The notes: generated by a model from the sequence alone, not told the origin. Numbered from the stretch's first letter, positions 51,439 to 63,012 are shown. The stretch: DNA of 64,000 bases from Hygrophila difformis (GCA_030278955.1 JAOANR010000004.1:61845686-61909685), one strand, 5' to 3'. Made by a program: numbers and translations.

Positions 51439-51439
51439 C

Positions 51440-51700
51440 TAATTTTTTTATATAGCGGAAGCCAAAGAAGAAATAGGAAAAATCGGAAAACAAAAACCAA
51501 AGCAATGATGCAGCATTTGGGCGGCGAACCATGCACCGAATACATCTGCCATCAAATTCTCAAATACGAAGTCAGAAAGAAAAGCACATGTAATGTAAAA
51601 GTCGTCAATCAAAACATCATATTTGGCCGAGCTATCAGCAACTCTATTTTCTTCCCAAAGCACTTAGTAGATGCCACAGTCAAACATATTATGTTTCGTG
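51440..51700 (-). mobile_element. LINE RNase H relic
   Basis: On the minus strand: WEENRVADSSAKYDVLIDDF...DVFGAWF, a decayed form of the plant LINE ORF2 ending (REGNKVADNLAKHG...DASGVWF in the copy at 37059-42778). A T-run at the left edge is the remains of the poly(A) tail. Confidence 0.7.
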
Positions 51701-53273
51701 TTGGACATGTAAGTTTAATTTAGCGCTTTGGAGTCGTTATCAATAACATTCATTTTTTTAACTAGTCTATGGACTATGGTACATGACGTTGTCACTTTAA
51801 TGACATTTTAAAAATAGAACAGTGTGCGCGTTGGGGACTTACCCTAGTGGTCAAGTCCCCTGCTCCCAACCAATAGATTGGAGGTTCGATCCCTACCCGG
51901 CCCCCTATCCCTCCCCACTACAAGAAATTTGGGAATTACCGACCGCATTTACCGACCGTCGATGTGCGGGTCGGATTTACCGACCGTCTTACCGACCGCA
52001 CTAGACGGTCGGTAAAATGTAACCGTTGGGTGGGGACATGAGTCAGAAACGACCGGGTTACCGACCGCAGCACTCGCGGTCGGTAACACCGACCGGTTTA
52101 CCGACCGCAGTGACGGTCGGTAACCTAGGTCGTATATTTTCACCCCCAAATCAGTGAAATCTCATTCCCCGCTTCTCCATCCCCAATCACACCCCATTTT
52201 CACTCCAAGTTTTCACCGTTCGAGCGCCGACCACCCCACGCCGACCGCCGCCGCCGCCGACCATCCGCCATTCGAGCGCCGACCTGGAGCTCGCGAGTGT
52301 CGAGTCTTCTACGGAGTAGAAGGAATCGCCCAGCCGCTGCAACTCCCCGCCCGCTGCAACCGCCGGCTTCCGCGCACGCCGCCGCCGCCTGAGCGCAGAC
52401 GCGCGCAGCCCCGCCGGACGCCACTGCCCGCCCAGCCGCTGCCGCCCAGCCGCTGCCGCCCCCCCCCCCCCACAGCCCCTGCCCTCCCCATCTCTGCCCT
52501 CCGGCAGTCCCTCCACCACCGGCCGCCCCTTCCCATTCGAGTGCACAATCGAGGTATTCGATTCACTTCTTTTTTGCTAAAATATTCCATTCGAATCTTG
52601 ATTATTTTTTTCCGTTTGTGGCATTGTGTTTGTATTTTTTAAGTAGTTAATATGGTATTTGAACTTTGAATTGTGGATTGTGTTTTATCGAGTCCATTCG
52701 ATTTTTGATAGTCTTAGGAAATGCATTTGATTACATTGATCTATTAAGCTCGTAATCGTGTTCGGTAGTTAGCAAAATCATGTAAAGGAAAAAAAATTAG
52801 ATTGTTAAATTTGGGGCAGCCTGCTGTTTTCGCGTTTTGGGTAGAAGTTGTTTGGATTGTTGCAATTACGGACTGAGATATAGAATCCTCTCGTCGAGTA
52901 GATGATTATCCATATATGATATGTTGAATTTGGAGTTGATTTGAAAAAGTTATGGCATTTCCAAATGAACGTGTTGGTTGGCCGTTGAATGTTTTGAAAA
53001 TGTTACTTGTGCGTGCCATTGTCTATTTCTTTTCGAATTGGGAATTGATTTTGTCGATTAGACTGTTGGTTTGAGTTTGTGAATGTCTGTTATTATAGTT
53101 CTTCAATTTTCGATTGCTACATGGCCAAGTCCATGGGGAATTGAATAAAATGCCTCTAGTGTTATGCTGATTTCCATGACATTTCTTCTTTATCGTTTTA
53201 ATATTGAATATTGTAGTATTAGACACACTTGGGCACTACTTTAATTTGGAAATCGATATAATATCAGCGACGT

Positions 53274-54961
53274 ATGGCAGGTAAGATGTAAATTACGTTT
53301 ACTATGTTGTATATACTTGACATGCTTGAAAATATTTAACTTTATTTGAAAAATATTGAATTACAGTTGCAGCTGCCAGCCAGGAAGAGCAGCCTATTGA
53401 GCCTATTGCTGATGATACGGCTATTCCAGAGACACCACCCCCACGCACTCCAGGTACTAACAACTTTTTAGAATAGATTTGCTGCAGTTCCTTTATGATA
53501 AAACTGATCTGAATTTGTTGATAGGATCGGCGGGGTCTTCACAGGCGGTTCCACCTGTGCCTCCTCCGGTAGCTGAGCCAGGTCTCGACAGGGTGCTCCT
53601 TGCCCCGAATGCCACAGATGGGATGTAAGTATTCCACGTTATGTTACATTATTGACAATGATAATTAATTGTTACTTTATACAACACGCGTCTTAAACTT
53701 AGTTACGTTGTTTAACGAACGATCCTTGTCTTGAAGTATCGACTTCCCGAACGCGATCGTGAGAAAGATTACGGACATATATCCCAGACGAGCGGATATG
53801 AATGGAATCAGCTGGGGTAAGGTGTCAAAAGAAACGAAGGAGTTCTATTGGGGAGAATTCCAGGTATGAAGTTTACCTTGCACATACAATTATGTTGTTC
53901 AAACTAGTAATTCAAATGCTCTGTTGTAATTATATGCAGAAAGTTGCTCGTTGGGCTCCTGAGCATGCCCTTGCTGTGAGGAAGGAATGGGAGAAGAGAA
54001 ACATTGCACGGTGACTTTTAAATTACAACAGTATTGTTTTATTGTAATATTTGAAAATTTACTGACCTTAATTTGAAAAAACAGATACAAGGATTACACT
54101 TTGGACATACGCGCCAAGAAAAAGCCGATGCCGGGGGATGCGCTAGTGGCAGAGAATTGGGGGCGCATATGGGATTCCGCTGCATTCAAGGAGAAGAGCA
54201 AGAGGGGAAAGCTGAACAGAAGGCGCGGACAGGAGGATGCACCTGCTCTCCCCACACACACTGCAGGATCAAAGACATTTCGAGCCACTCGTGATCATAT
54301 GGTATGATGTTAAAATCTAGTTGACAAAATTATATGGTATTTAATGACGCACATTAGGATCACTACCTTTTTCTTAAATATTGATAGTCGGCTGAGAAGG
54401 AAGGACCAGTCCACTTGCATGAGCTTCATGCGCACACACATACAAGAAAACATCAAAAGGACAATTGGGTACGCGAGAAGTCACAGAACCTTCAGGTACA
54501 AAAAAAAAATGCCTTATTAAATTCCATATTTACTCCAATGCTAAGTTGTTTGACAATTTTTTTTAAAACTTATAAAACAGGCCGAGTTTGATGCCGTGGT
54601 TGAGACCTTAAGCCAGGATCCTGAGATTGGCCCCACCTTGGATCCTGATCGCGTGTTCCTCGACGTAGCGGGTGGCCCGGACAGGCGCAAGGCGATTTAT
54701 GGCATAGGCTCCGTTGCCAGGTCGATCACGCCTGGGGATGCTGTTGGTTCCACCCCTCCACCGCCTACTTCTCAGTTCGTGACGCAGGCCCAGTTCGATG
54801 CATACACGGCGACTATAGAGCGTCTCGCCCAGTCACAGATGACCATGGCGGAGCAGATGGAGAGATTGTTGGGACGTCGGGGCCCTCGATCCCCACCCCG
54901 CGGGGACGGGGATGATGATTTTGGAGGCTGCTCGGGAGGAGGTGACCTCGGTGTTCATTGA
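53274..54961 (+). CDS. CACTA-encoded Transposase_24 (Ptta/En/Spm, TNP1-like) protein
   Basis: Eight coding exons (53274-53280, 53367-53453, 53525-53624, 53737-53863, 53940-54010, 54085-54301, 54388-54495, 54581-54961) join in frame to 365 residues with GT-AG introns throughout. The first coding exon is only seven bases (ATGGCAG); a non-coding GC-rich exon ending near 52552 probably precedes it. Order: acidic/Pro-rich N-terminus; FPNAIVRKITDIYPRRADM; WGEFQKVARWAPEHALAVRK; the plant En/Spm family core with NWGRIWDSAAFKEKSKRGKL, HTAGSKTFRATRDHM and NWVREKSQNLQAEF; then DVAGGPDRRKAIYGIGSVA, a short helix (FDAYTATIERLAQSQMTMAE) and a Gly/Asp tail. Family proteins bind subterminal repeats and help excision and demethylation. 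All frames are intact. It has no catalytic domain. Confidence 0.87.
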
Positions 54962-55276
54962 CTGTTCTTGTTTTAGTTTGTGCCTTTGAGAGACGTGGAC
55001 TTGTTTGTTTTACATTTTCTTGTGATATGTTGGACTAGAATTCTAGTACTTATTACTTTAGCGAATGTTTCTTGTTGTGTGAAGTTGTCATGTTATGAAT
55101 TTGAATGATCTGTGTTATAAAATATGTGAAGCTTGCATTGGAAGTTTGGTATTGATGTATAGATAAATTTGATAATGTATTGGATGTGTATTGTTGTGGA
55201 TGTGTATTAAAATTGGTATTGGTATTGGCAGGTTTGGTTTCTGCCAAAACGAATTCTGCTGGTGCAGATGCAGCAT

Positions 55277-55302
55277 TTACCGACCGCATATGCGGTCGGT
55301 AA
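55277..55302. repeat. Perfect 26-bp palindrome in CACTA right subterminal zone
   Basis: Half-site TTACCGACCGCAT joined to its exact inverse. It is made of two inverted ACCGACCG motifs and could form a cruciform or bind a dimer of the element's TNP1-like protein. Confidence 0.85.
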
Positions 55303-57929
55303 CTCGGTCGGCAAAACCGCCGACCGTCTCACCGACCAAACAGCGGTCGGTAATCCCGTGGTCCCGAAGTCCATGGTGGCGCCTTTGGCGACCAAAAAAT
55401 GGTCGGTGAATTTGGTCGGTAAATTTACCGACCAGCTTTCGGTCGGTAAACGGTCGGAAAATCGCCGACCGCTCCCCTTTTTGGTCGGCCTATTTTTTCG
55501 GACCAGCATATTCCCGACCGACTTTTGCGGTCGGGAAGCCGGTCGGTAATCGCCGTCACGACCCGTGTCCAGTGGTTCCCGACCGCATTTTCGGTCGGTA
55601 TTTGCGTTTTTTCTTGTAGTGCCCATTTGTCCCCCATTTATAATTTGTGTGGCTTGGGCTCCCACACACCTTTGCCGACATATGGGTGTCAATGTTTACC
55701 AAAAAAAAATAGAACAGTGTGTACCACTCACAACTATTTTTTAATAAATAGCCTTTGGCCCTTCTCTTTTTTCTGAAAAAAAAAGGTAGAAAAATACATA
55801 AATACAAACAATAAAAAATAAAAATAAAAAAGAATTCCGGCATGTCTAGGTAGTTGCTTAGTTGTAGTATTTTTCTTCCGCGAGTACAATGGTACGGATA
55901 ACCACAAAACGTGCAATAATCTCCGTTGTTACGTATATGTGATTAACTTTTTAGTATAATTAATGTGTTGAATACTTGAATTCCACTCAATCTATCGATA
56001 TATTACAAATTCGTGTTGTGGACAATGACGGACTCAGGATTTTTTGACAGGTAGGGCCGGGACATATATTTTTTTTAAAATCTTAAGTATAGAAATTTTA
56101 AAAAAAAAATTGGTGAAAAAAAAAATTTAAAAAGTAATAGAATTTTTTTTTTTAATATGAGGTGGGGCCAAGGCTTCACCTGGCCTAAAGGTAAGTCTGC
56201 CACTGGTTGTGGATATCTTATGCTTACGGCTACACAATCCGGTTTCTGTAATGGCATAACAATTGCCAGTAGGTGCAAACAGCGCTAAAAATGATGTGTA
56301 GCTCTTTGTAAAGTAATGTATAAGCCTTATAAAGTGGTGTATAGACGGTAGTTTGTTTATTTTTATTAGTTTTTGGTTCATAACCTCCATCCATCACTTT
56401 TTATATTCACACATCATTTCATATACACATACCCATCACTTTTGAATGTGCCAGCACCTACAGACGCCAGCACCCAAAAGATTTCCACGGCTACAAACTA
56501 AAAATGTCCTAGCATTAATTAAATTATGCTAATGTAATTCTCAATGTTGAGTGAAATTATCAAAATCACAAAAATGTATATAAATGCGATTATTATGATT
56601 TAAATTGTATCACTAAGCCAATAAAATTAGATATTTGAATGTACTATATTACAATACAAATCATTTGGGAAAGTTGGATTGAAAGAGTATAAATTGACGA
56701 CATGTTTCACATATAGGGTTTGATAAATGTACATATATATAAATCGTGGTTCACTGAATTTTATACTACAATTAATATAATCTTGTGTGGTATTACACTA
56801 TTACATGGATGCAACACTTTTTTGTTAGAAAAATTTTGGGAACAGTGAGTGCATATAGGAGTATGTATGTGAATTGTCATTAAGAGAAATGACTGATGAG
56901 AAAGGATTATTCCTATATAAATCGTGGTTCACTGAAATACATATAGTATATGATATGATGAAGACATCAGAATATAATTCTAGAGCACTAATTAAATTAT
57001 ATTTAGAATGCCTTTGAACATTCAAGAAATTCGACTTTAAATGGAACATTGTCGGCTCAACAGGGTTTTCTTTTATGGTAATAAAAGTTAATAATTATCT
57101 TCCAGAAATCTCTAAAAAACGTAAAGTGCAAAATGCAAATTGCTGGCTAAGGGGTTCATCAATTCATGTTAGATTAGTTAAATCGTTATTCCCTCGGTAA
57201 CTAGTTCCATGACACCGACACGTATACGTAGATGGTTGCCTGATTTCTATGGCAATATTGGGATATTCTCAAACCAAAAGAACCATAAAAATAAATAAAT
57301 AAATAAATAAAGAAGTTACTTTTGAGTATGAATTGACGTACTACATATCGACTATGTAGTTCGTAAATTAATATGGCCAATATTTAGTTCACGTGATGAG
57401 ATCTTCAACAATTGTGTCAAACTTTCACAGTGATATATAAGATCTCTCTGGAAATTCCACAACTACTAAATTACTATTAGTATTATTTAAACAAATTAAA
57501 TATATGATAACGATGTATTTTTTTTTAATTAGTATTTCCCGGCCCGAATGAGCTGGAATATATGATAACGATGTGTTTTTTTTTTTTTTTTTGTTTGTTG
57601 ATTCAACAATACTAATTGTTCAAAGTTAGATTATTAATCTTAATAGTTTAAACAATATGTGCATTAAATGTAAATGATTTTTTTTTCTTGTTTCAATGCC
57701 TATATCCGGAAAGGAGATTGTGGGAGCTCAGGTCACATAAATTATAAATGAACAAATTAAAGGGATATGAGCTCATGCCACACAATGCAAATAGTTTTTC
57801 TTAAAAATGTTCAAATTATTTTTAGTTAACTTTTAATTTAAAAAATATGATATTTAATTCTAATTAATTTTTAAAAATCAATTCGCATTATTGCATTTTA
57901 TACAATAAATATGTATCCTTTCCTATATA

Positions 57930-58189
57930 CTCCCTCCGTCCCATTTAAGATGTCTTGTTTGATTTCTGCACACAATCCAATGCACTTTTTAAATCGATCA
58001 TATCTCAAAATGTATATAAATAAAAATTATGTGAAATATATATTCTAAAATTACACGATTAGACGAATCTAACAAAACCGAACTCGACTATTTTTTTTCA
58101 AATATTTACTTGCAATAATATTGAGTCAAAGTTAAATAATGAACAGTGTCAAAAAGTCAAACAAGACGTCTGAAGTGGGACGGAGGGAG
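57930..58189. mobile_element. Stowaway-like MITE, copy 8
   Basis: TA-flanked; ends CTCCCTCCGTCCCATTTAAG and the inverse ending GTGGGACGGAGGGAG. It keeps the AATCCAATGCAC stretch, but the core is altered (AACAAAACCGAACTCGACTA), so it is an outlier or a different subfamily. Confidence 0.82.
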
Positions 58190-58207
58190 TATTTTATTAA
58201 AATGTAT

Positions 58208-58252
58208 ATTTTGACGACACACCTTTGCTGACACATGAGTGTCAATATTTAC
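58208..58252 (+). mobile_element. SINE 3' tail fragment
   Basis: ACACACCTTTGCTGACACATGAGTGTC and following bases match the 3' end of the SINE at 51827-55704 (ACACACCTTTGCCGACATATGGGTGTC), with the hairpin GACAC/GTGTC kept. Confidence 0.6.
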
Positions 58253-58364
58253 AAAATTAAATATATTTTCTTTGAAATTAAAAGCAGTAAATTATAAATT
58301 AGAAAATAATAGTAAAATATAAGTTATAATATACTTAAAGCCCAACTAAAACTCAAAACTAATG

Positions 58365-58962
58365 GAATCCTCTCGACGCTCAGGGCACCATCCTTCACGT
58401 GGATGGTAGTTCCTTGGGAAATCCTGGACGTGCGGGCTTCGGGGGTGTTATTCGTGATGCCCGTGGGCATTGGTCAGTAGGGTTTTCTGGATATGTTGGC
58501 CATGCTTCCAACCTCGTGGCTGAGGTACATGGTATTCTGAATGGGCTCCGACAACTTCAAGCATTGGGAGTTGACCATGCTACTTGCTACTCTGATTCGG
58601 TGGAAGCTATTCGACTATCCCGTAAGTCTGTTCCGCCGTCTCACTTCCTTTTCCCTCTGGTTATGAGCATTTCAGACATCCTGGCTGCACATCCTGGATT
58701 TTCATGGCACCACATTCTTAGAGAAGGTAATTCTGTTGCGGATTGCCTGGCTCGACGGGGTGCGAGAATGGAAGAATTTTTCACTACGTGGGCTTACCCT
58801 CCGGATGACTGCCGCCCGCTGCTTTCTAATGATGCTTCGGGTACTTGGTACTTAAGAGATTGAGGGTTGTTTTTGTTTTGCTTTTTCTTTCTCCCCTTGT
58901 TTCTGTAGCTTTGTTAGTTTTCCTCTTTGCCGACGTCTTTTGGCGTCATCTTGTCATAAAAA
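58365..58962 (+). mobile_element. 5'-truncated LINE (RNase H domain) with 17-bp target duplication
   Basis: An intact frame (58399-58863) reads VDGSSLGNPGRAGFGGVIRD, VAEVHGILNGLRQ, CYSDSVEAIRLS, REGNSVADCLARRGARMEEF and DASGTWYLRD, a complete RNase H domain with all four catalytic acids (D, E, D, D). A 3' UTR with hairpin GACGTCTTTTGGCGTC and a poly(A) run follow. The direct repeat AAAACTCAAAACTAATG at 58348-58364 and 58963-58979 proves insertion of a truncated copy. It is not a host gene. Confidence 0.92.
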
Positions 58963-58979
58963 AAAACTCAAAACTAATG

Positions 58980-60363
58980 TTAACCAAAAAAACTCAAAAC
59001 TAACAATTAAATCCATTATTTTTTAAGCCCATTAATGTTCCATCACTATTTGTAAGATCAAGAGGTTTATCTGATATGTTATTATTATTTAACAAATTAA
59101 ATGGGATACATATATAAATATATATATATATATTAATACATCTAGCATATTTAATTCGTAATTACAATCTCACTAATGTACTACTATTGAGTTCTATTAT
59201 TAATGTAGCATCTTAACAATTATTCAGCATTATTAATGATGTACGTTACATTTTTCTTTTTATTTTTTGACAATTAGCGTAAATTATGAGTATATGGAGT
59301 AGTATTATACTCCCTCCGTTTTTTAAAGATAGCTACTGACCAACCCAGCCCGCATTCCAATGCACAATTTAAATCATTAATAACTCAAATTCGGTAGAAG
59401 TAAAAATTCTAAAACTTCGGTATTTAAAAACTACAAGATGAGACGAATCTAACAAGATCTCACTTGGCTATATTTTAACTTGTATATCTATGATAAAACT
59501 TCAAATCAAAGTGTTTAGGTGAATAGTGTCAATTTTACCAATGTAGCTATCTTTTCTAAACGGAGGGAGTATAATGATATCATCTATTCAAAATATTTTA
59601 CAATAACTTCTGTTAAAAAATCATAATATAAATGAATATACCTTATGATTGAAAGGGGAAAGCATTATACGAATGTGTGCCACCGGTGGTTTACATTTTG
59701 TAATACTCCACCTTTTAGCCTTTTTTGGCAGATGACCTAATGCTGTAAGACCCAATTCATTTATTTCAAGTTCATAAAGCCCAATTACCACTACTGCACA
59801 GCAGCCCATAATTAGCCCAAAGAGTATAAGTGTACATATTTCTCTACTCTCAATACACCGCTTTATTTTGAGAGAGAGAGAACAAATTTTCAATAAACCA
59901 AATGTGTTCTTAAATATTTCTATATTAAATGAAAATAGTTTAAGTTATTTAAGTTATTCCTTTCTGTAGTTTTTTTTTTTAGTTTGTTTGTCACCCTTTG
60001 CCGACGTTGGGCGTCATTCCAAAAATATATATATATCTAATATATATAAGTGTAATACCTTATGAATAGTACTTGTAAATGTGAAATTCCTCAATTGCCC
60101 TTCTCTTGGTTTTCTTGCCTCCTCCCCTTTATTCGTCATTTTTTTTTTCTCCTCCTGTGTTTTATCGTTTGCCTTTTCTCCATCTCCAAAAATCCAAAAA
60201 TCGCGTTCCACCTCGTCACCATCACCGGCCACCACCCTCAGACCGCTACCGGACACTCGACCACTGCCGCCGCTCTGCCTTGTTTTGCTCTCGTCGCCGC
60301 CGGTCTGTCTCATCCGCCGCCGGCTTCGCTCGCTCATCCCTGTCTCAAATCAGAAGCGCCGCC
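58980..60363 (+). other. Intergenic DNA with one MITE and a LINE tail relic
   Basis: No gene. At about 59967-60022 a T-rich stretch followed by TTTGCCGACGTTGGGCGTC resembles the 3' end of the truncated LINE at 58365-58962. GCCCA/GACCC motifs cluster at 59749-59820. From 60100 the sequence becomes C/T-rich, like the leader of a following gene. Confidence 0.5.
59311..59569. mobile_element. Stowaway-like MITE, copy 9
   Basis: TA-flanked; ends CTCCCTCCGTTTTTTAAAG and CTAAACGGAGGGAG, with the inner match GATAGCTAC...GTAGCTATC. Core AACAAGATCTCACTTGGCTA present. Confidence 0.85.
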
Positions 60364-61945
60364 ATGTCCACCGGCCCCTTGCTGGGGTACGAATCGCGCT
60401 CTCCCCCTTTTCATTATCAAATATTATGATGTCTGAATTCTTCGTGGGTTTATTTTTGTGGGAAAGAAAAGAAAACCCTTCAAATTTTCTTATGGAGTGT
60501 GGCCTGTAGATGCACGATGGGGGTTTCCGTTTGGGCTATGACTGTTTCTTAACATAATTTTTTTCATGGGTATAATTGCGCTCAGAATTTTTATTTTTTT
60601 TTTAATTCCGTTATACAGTGTTCATATTTATTTTGGGTAGTTGTATATGGGGTTGGACGGTTTTTGATGTGGATACGAGGATATGGTGAATGGTAGTCAT
60701 TTTCAGCCGCACAAGAAATTGCCCCTTGCGTTTCCTCGCGCTGCTAGGGTTCGTCTGTCGCTCGCCCCCTTTTCGTTATCAATGATGATGCTGCCTATTT
60801 CTACCTTTCGCAGTGCTCTTCCCTTCCAAACTCCGACCTGAATTGCTTCTGTCTGTGCCGCTGTGTACCTTCATTTGTCCAGGGCCATCGGATGGCGGCG
60901 CACCGGCAACCAGTGCTCGTGCTTGGACTCGCCGTCCGACTCCCCAATACTCGAAGCGGTCCCCTGCCTTTGCCTCCCCCCTTCTGGTATACGACCCCCT
61001 CTATGTACAGGTTTCATTTCGTTTTGACATCTTTGTTAGTTTTATTGTTGTTCATTGAGAATTCCGAAACACAATTTCGGAAATTTTGCTACTTAATTGA
61101 AATATGAAATAGTTGAATGGGTGCTATTGGTTGTGATTCGATTTACTTGAATGGGTGCTATTGGTTGTTATTCGATTTACTTGTGAGTGTAGAACCTACA
61201 CCTGGATAAGATATTCTAATGAATGTGCATCCTTCTGTTGTTTCCTTTTTTCTTTTTTCTTTTTTTTTTTTTTACATCTTTTCAAACATTTTGGCCCGCC
61301 TTTTTCCGTTCCTCTCTTCGTTTATAATTTCTTCTTTTCCGATGTTGTGCTCTTAACCATGGTTGTTGCGGTTGGTGTGTATTCCTTTAGCGAGGCATTC
61401 TTTATACAACCTTGAATCAATGCCTTAACCTTAATGAGCCATTGTAATTCGAATTGTCGTCATATGCATAAATACTTTCTGTTATGTTACTCTCAGGTTT
61501 ATCGTATCTCCCCTCCATGGCACAGCCTCACCTGATAGTCTTCGTGTCTTCTTGCATCCGATGCCAGCTTTTCTTGGTGTTTTGGCCTAATAGCAGTAAG
61601 TGGTTCAACTGACTCAGATAAGATGGTTCTTAGATGAGAAGTTAGTTTACCTATTATGATATTTAGAATGTAAATTGTTAGTTTTGAACTATAATTAGTT
61701 TCAGCTTTGAGTTTCATATGGTAATGAGGAATGCTCTTAGTCTGCTTATGAACCCTAAATTTTAATTTATCAGTAATTTATCGTCATTGACTTCTTAACT
61801 GGAATTTTTGTGTCTTTGGGGGTTCCTTCATCATTACTCAGCTCTTAAATTCCATTTCTTGTTGGAATTTGACAGATTTGTGGATTGGGGAAAGGAAATA
61901 GTTTAACAACTTTTTATATTTATGTTACTCCTTTACATGGTGCAG

Positions 61946-63012
61946 GATTCAAGAGCACATAAATTGGATGAGATATTTCCAGTTATTGATCCTGAAGCAA
62001 AACCTACAACCAAGCCCAAAATCTTTATGAATCTTTTGTGGAAACAACTAAACCATTTAGGGTAAAATCTACATGACTTTCCCCTATTGCAATATCATTT
62101 GTGTCATAGTGAAGTTCGATTTATTATCTACAATTTAAAGTTCCAGGAATGCTGGCTTTGAAGTTGTCTGTTTATGTCCCTAACTTTGATTTTTTGGTTA
62201 AAATTGCAAGAGGGGGGATTCACTGCGGTTAGCAACCTCAGAATACTGCAACGCCAAGTCTGCACATGGAAAAACGACAAGCTGGACTTTCTTATACCTT
62301 GGTGGGATTTTCAATTGGGCATATCCATTAACCAGTTCTTGTCCATCTTTGCTTTATCTAACTCCAATTTCAGGTTGTTCGACGGCTCAGCATCTTTAGA
62401 AGTGTATGTTCACATTGGACAGCCCTATAATTGCTCACTTCTTTGAATTTCAGGCACAGGGCATTTTCATGGTTGTTTTCTGAAGGTGAAAGTGAAGAAT
62501 TGAATGCTTCACAGACAGTTGATTCCCACACATTCCCTTAGCATTTCTTGGATTCCAAAGAGAAAGTGGTCTGGCTCCAGGTGCTGTTCTTCGGTCACAC
62601 AGAGATTCTTGCGATGCACCATTGAAATCATGTTAAAAGAAGGCTGAGATCAAGCACTCCTATTGTAGGTTAGTAATAAGTGCACAAACTACATAGCTTA
62701 AAATCTTAATGCCCTCACTCACTTACTCGATCATTGTCATTTTTCTGTTGCAGCCACAAAGAAATTGAAACAGCTTACAAAAGAAAATGAAGATCCAATG
62801 TTGGCAAGCAATCTGTACCAGGCCATTGTCATAGCTAGAGATTCTTTGAAGCAGAGGGAAGAAACATCAAAGATGCAGGACGAGTTACAGAAACTAGATA
62901 ATGGGGTTGCCAAATTGCAACAGAAGACTGAGGAGGAGAAGCTGTCCATCCAAGACTGGAAATAGTGCTGGTGAAGAAAAGAAGGCGGGCAGGTCTAAAA
63001 CATCAACTGAAG
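61946..63012 (+). pseudogene. Broken copy of a conserved plant gene with a C-terminal coiled coil
   Basis: Exon-like blocks with splice sites can be followed: 61946-62061 (DSRAHKLDEIFPVIDPEAKP...LLWKQLNHLG), about 62205-62373 (VSNLRILQRQVC, FLIPWWDFQLGISINQFLSI), from 62454 (HRAFSWLFSEGESEELNASQ) and from 62754 (YQAIVIARDSLKQREETSKM, then a heptad-rich helix). Lesions: between the first two blocks the link sequence has stops and is too short; TAG at 62539-62541 falls inside a conserved stretch (SHTFP|HFLDSKEKV); the frame shifts after that; and one base is missing near 62955, where reading in the next frame gives EIVLVKKRRRA. A small exon MSTGPLLG at 60364-60386 may be its original start. From memory, related plant proteins carry an HNH-like motif in the missing link, but I cannot confirm that here. 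A retained functional isoform is unlikely. Confidence 0.65.

Larger units (their letters stand above)
51916..55621 (+). mobile_element. CACTA (En/Spm) transposon, 3.7 kb, without tnpD/TNP2
   Basis: Begins CACTACAAGAAA and ends TTTTCTTGTAGTG, the CACTA terminal inverted repeat, with the 3-bp target duplication CCC at 51913-51915 and 55622-55624. Subterminal zones (51945-52130 and 55277-55600) are packed with ACCGACCG and its inverse CGGTCGGT, many as palindromic pairs; such motifs bind the TNPA-type protein. The interior has a GC-rich leader (52160-52555) and one multi-exon gene at 53274-54961. No DDE-type TNP2 transposase frame is present, so it would depend on another element for excision. 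Confidence 0.93.
51827..55704 (+). mobile_element. tRNA-derived SINE split by a CACTA transposon
   Basis: Left part 51827-51915 has the A-box-like TACCCTAGTGGTCAAG and B-box GGTTCGATCCC. The right part, from 55622, carries TTTATAATTTGTGTGGC, TTTGCCGACATATGGGTGTC and a terminal A run. The SINE is flanked by the 17-bp direct repeat AAAAATAGAACAGTGTG at 51810-51826 and 55705-55721. Removing the CACTA element and one CCC leaves a SINE of about 170 bp, matching the copy at 22708-22874. Confidence 0.88.
55722..58347 (+). other. AT-rich intergenic DNA
   Basis: No supportable gene. A decayed repeat-like segment at about 56040-56215 (GGTAGGGCCGGGAC and GGCTTCACCTGGCC) is of unknown type. An AAAT microsatellite lies at about 57288-57310. 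A short duplication of ATATATGATAACGATGT lies near 57500 and 57558. Confidence 0.5.

Noticed and set aside
52154..52642. GC-rich 162-codon Pro/Arg frame near the CACTA left end
   Set aside because: Its composition is that of a GC-rich leader with a poly(C) run; it precedes the spliced TNP1-like gene and has no family motif.
58399..58863. Host-like RNase H gene of 154 residues
   Set aside because: A 17-bp target duplication, poly(A) and LINE-type C-terminus show that it is a truncated LINE insertion.
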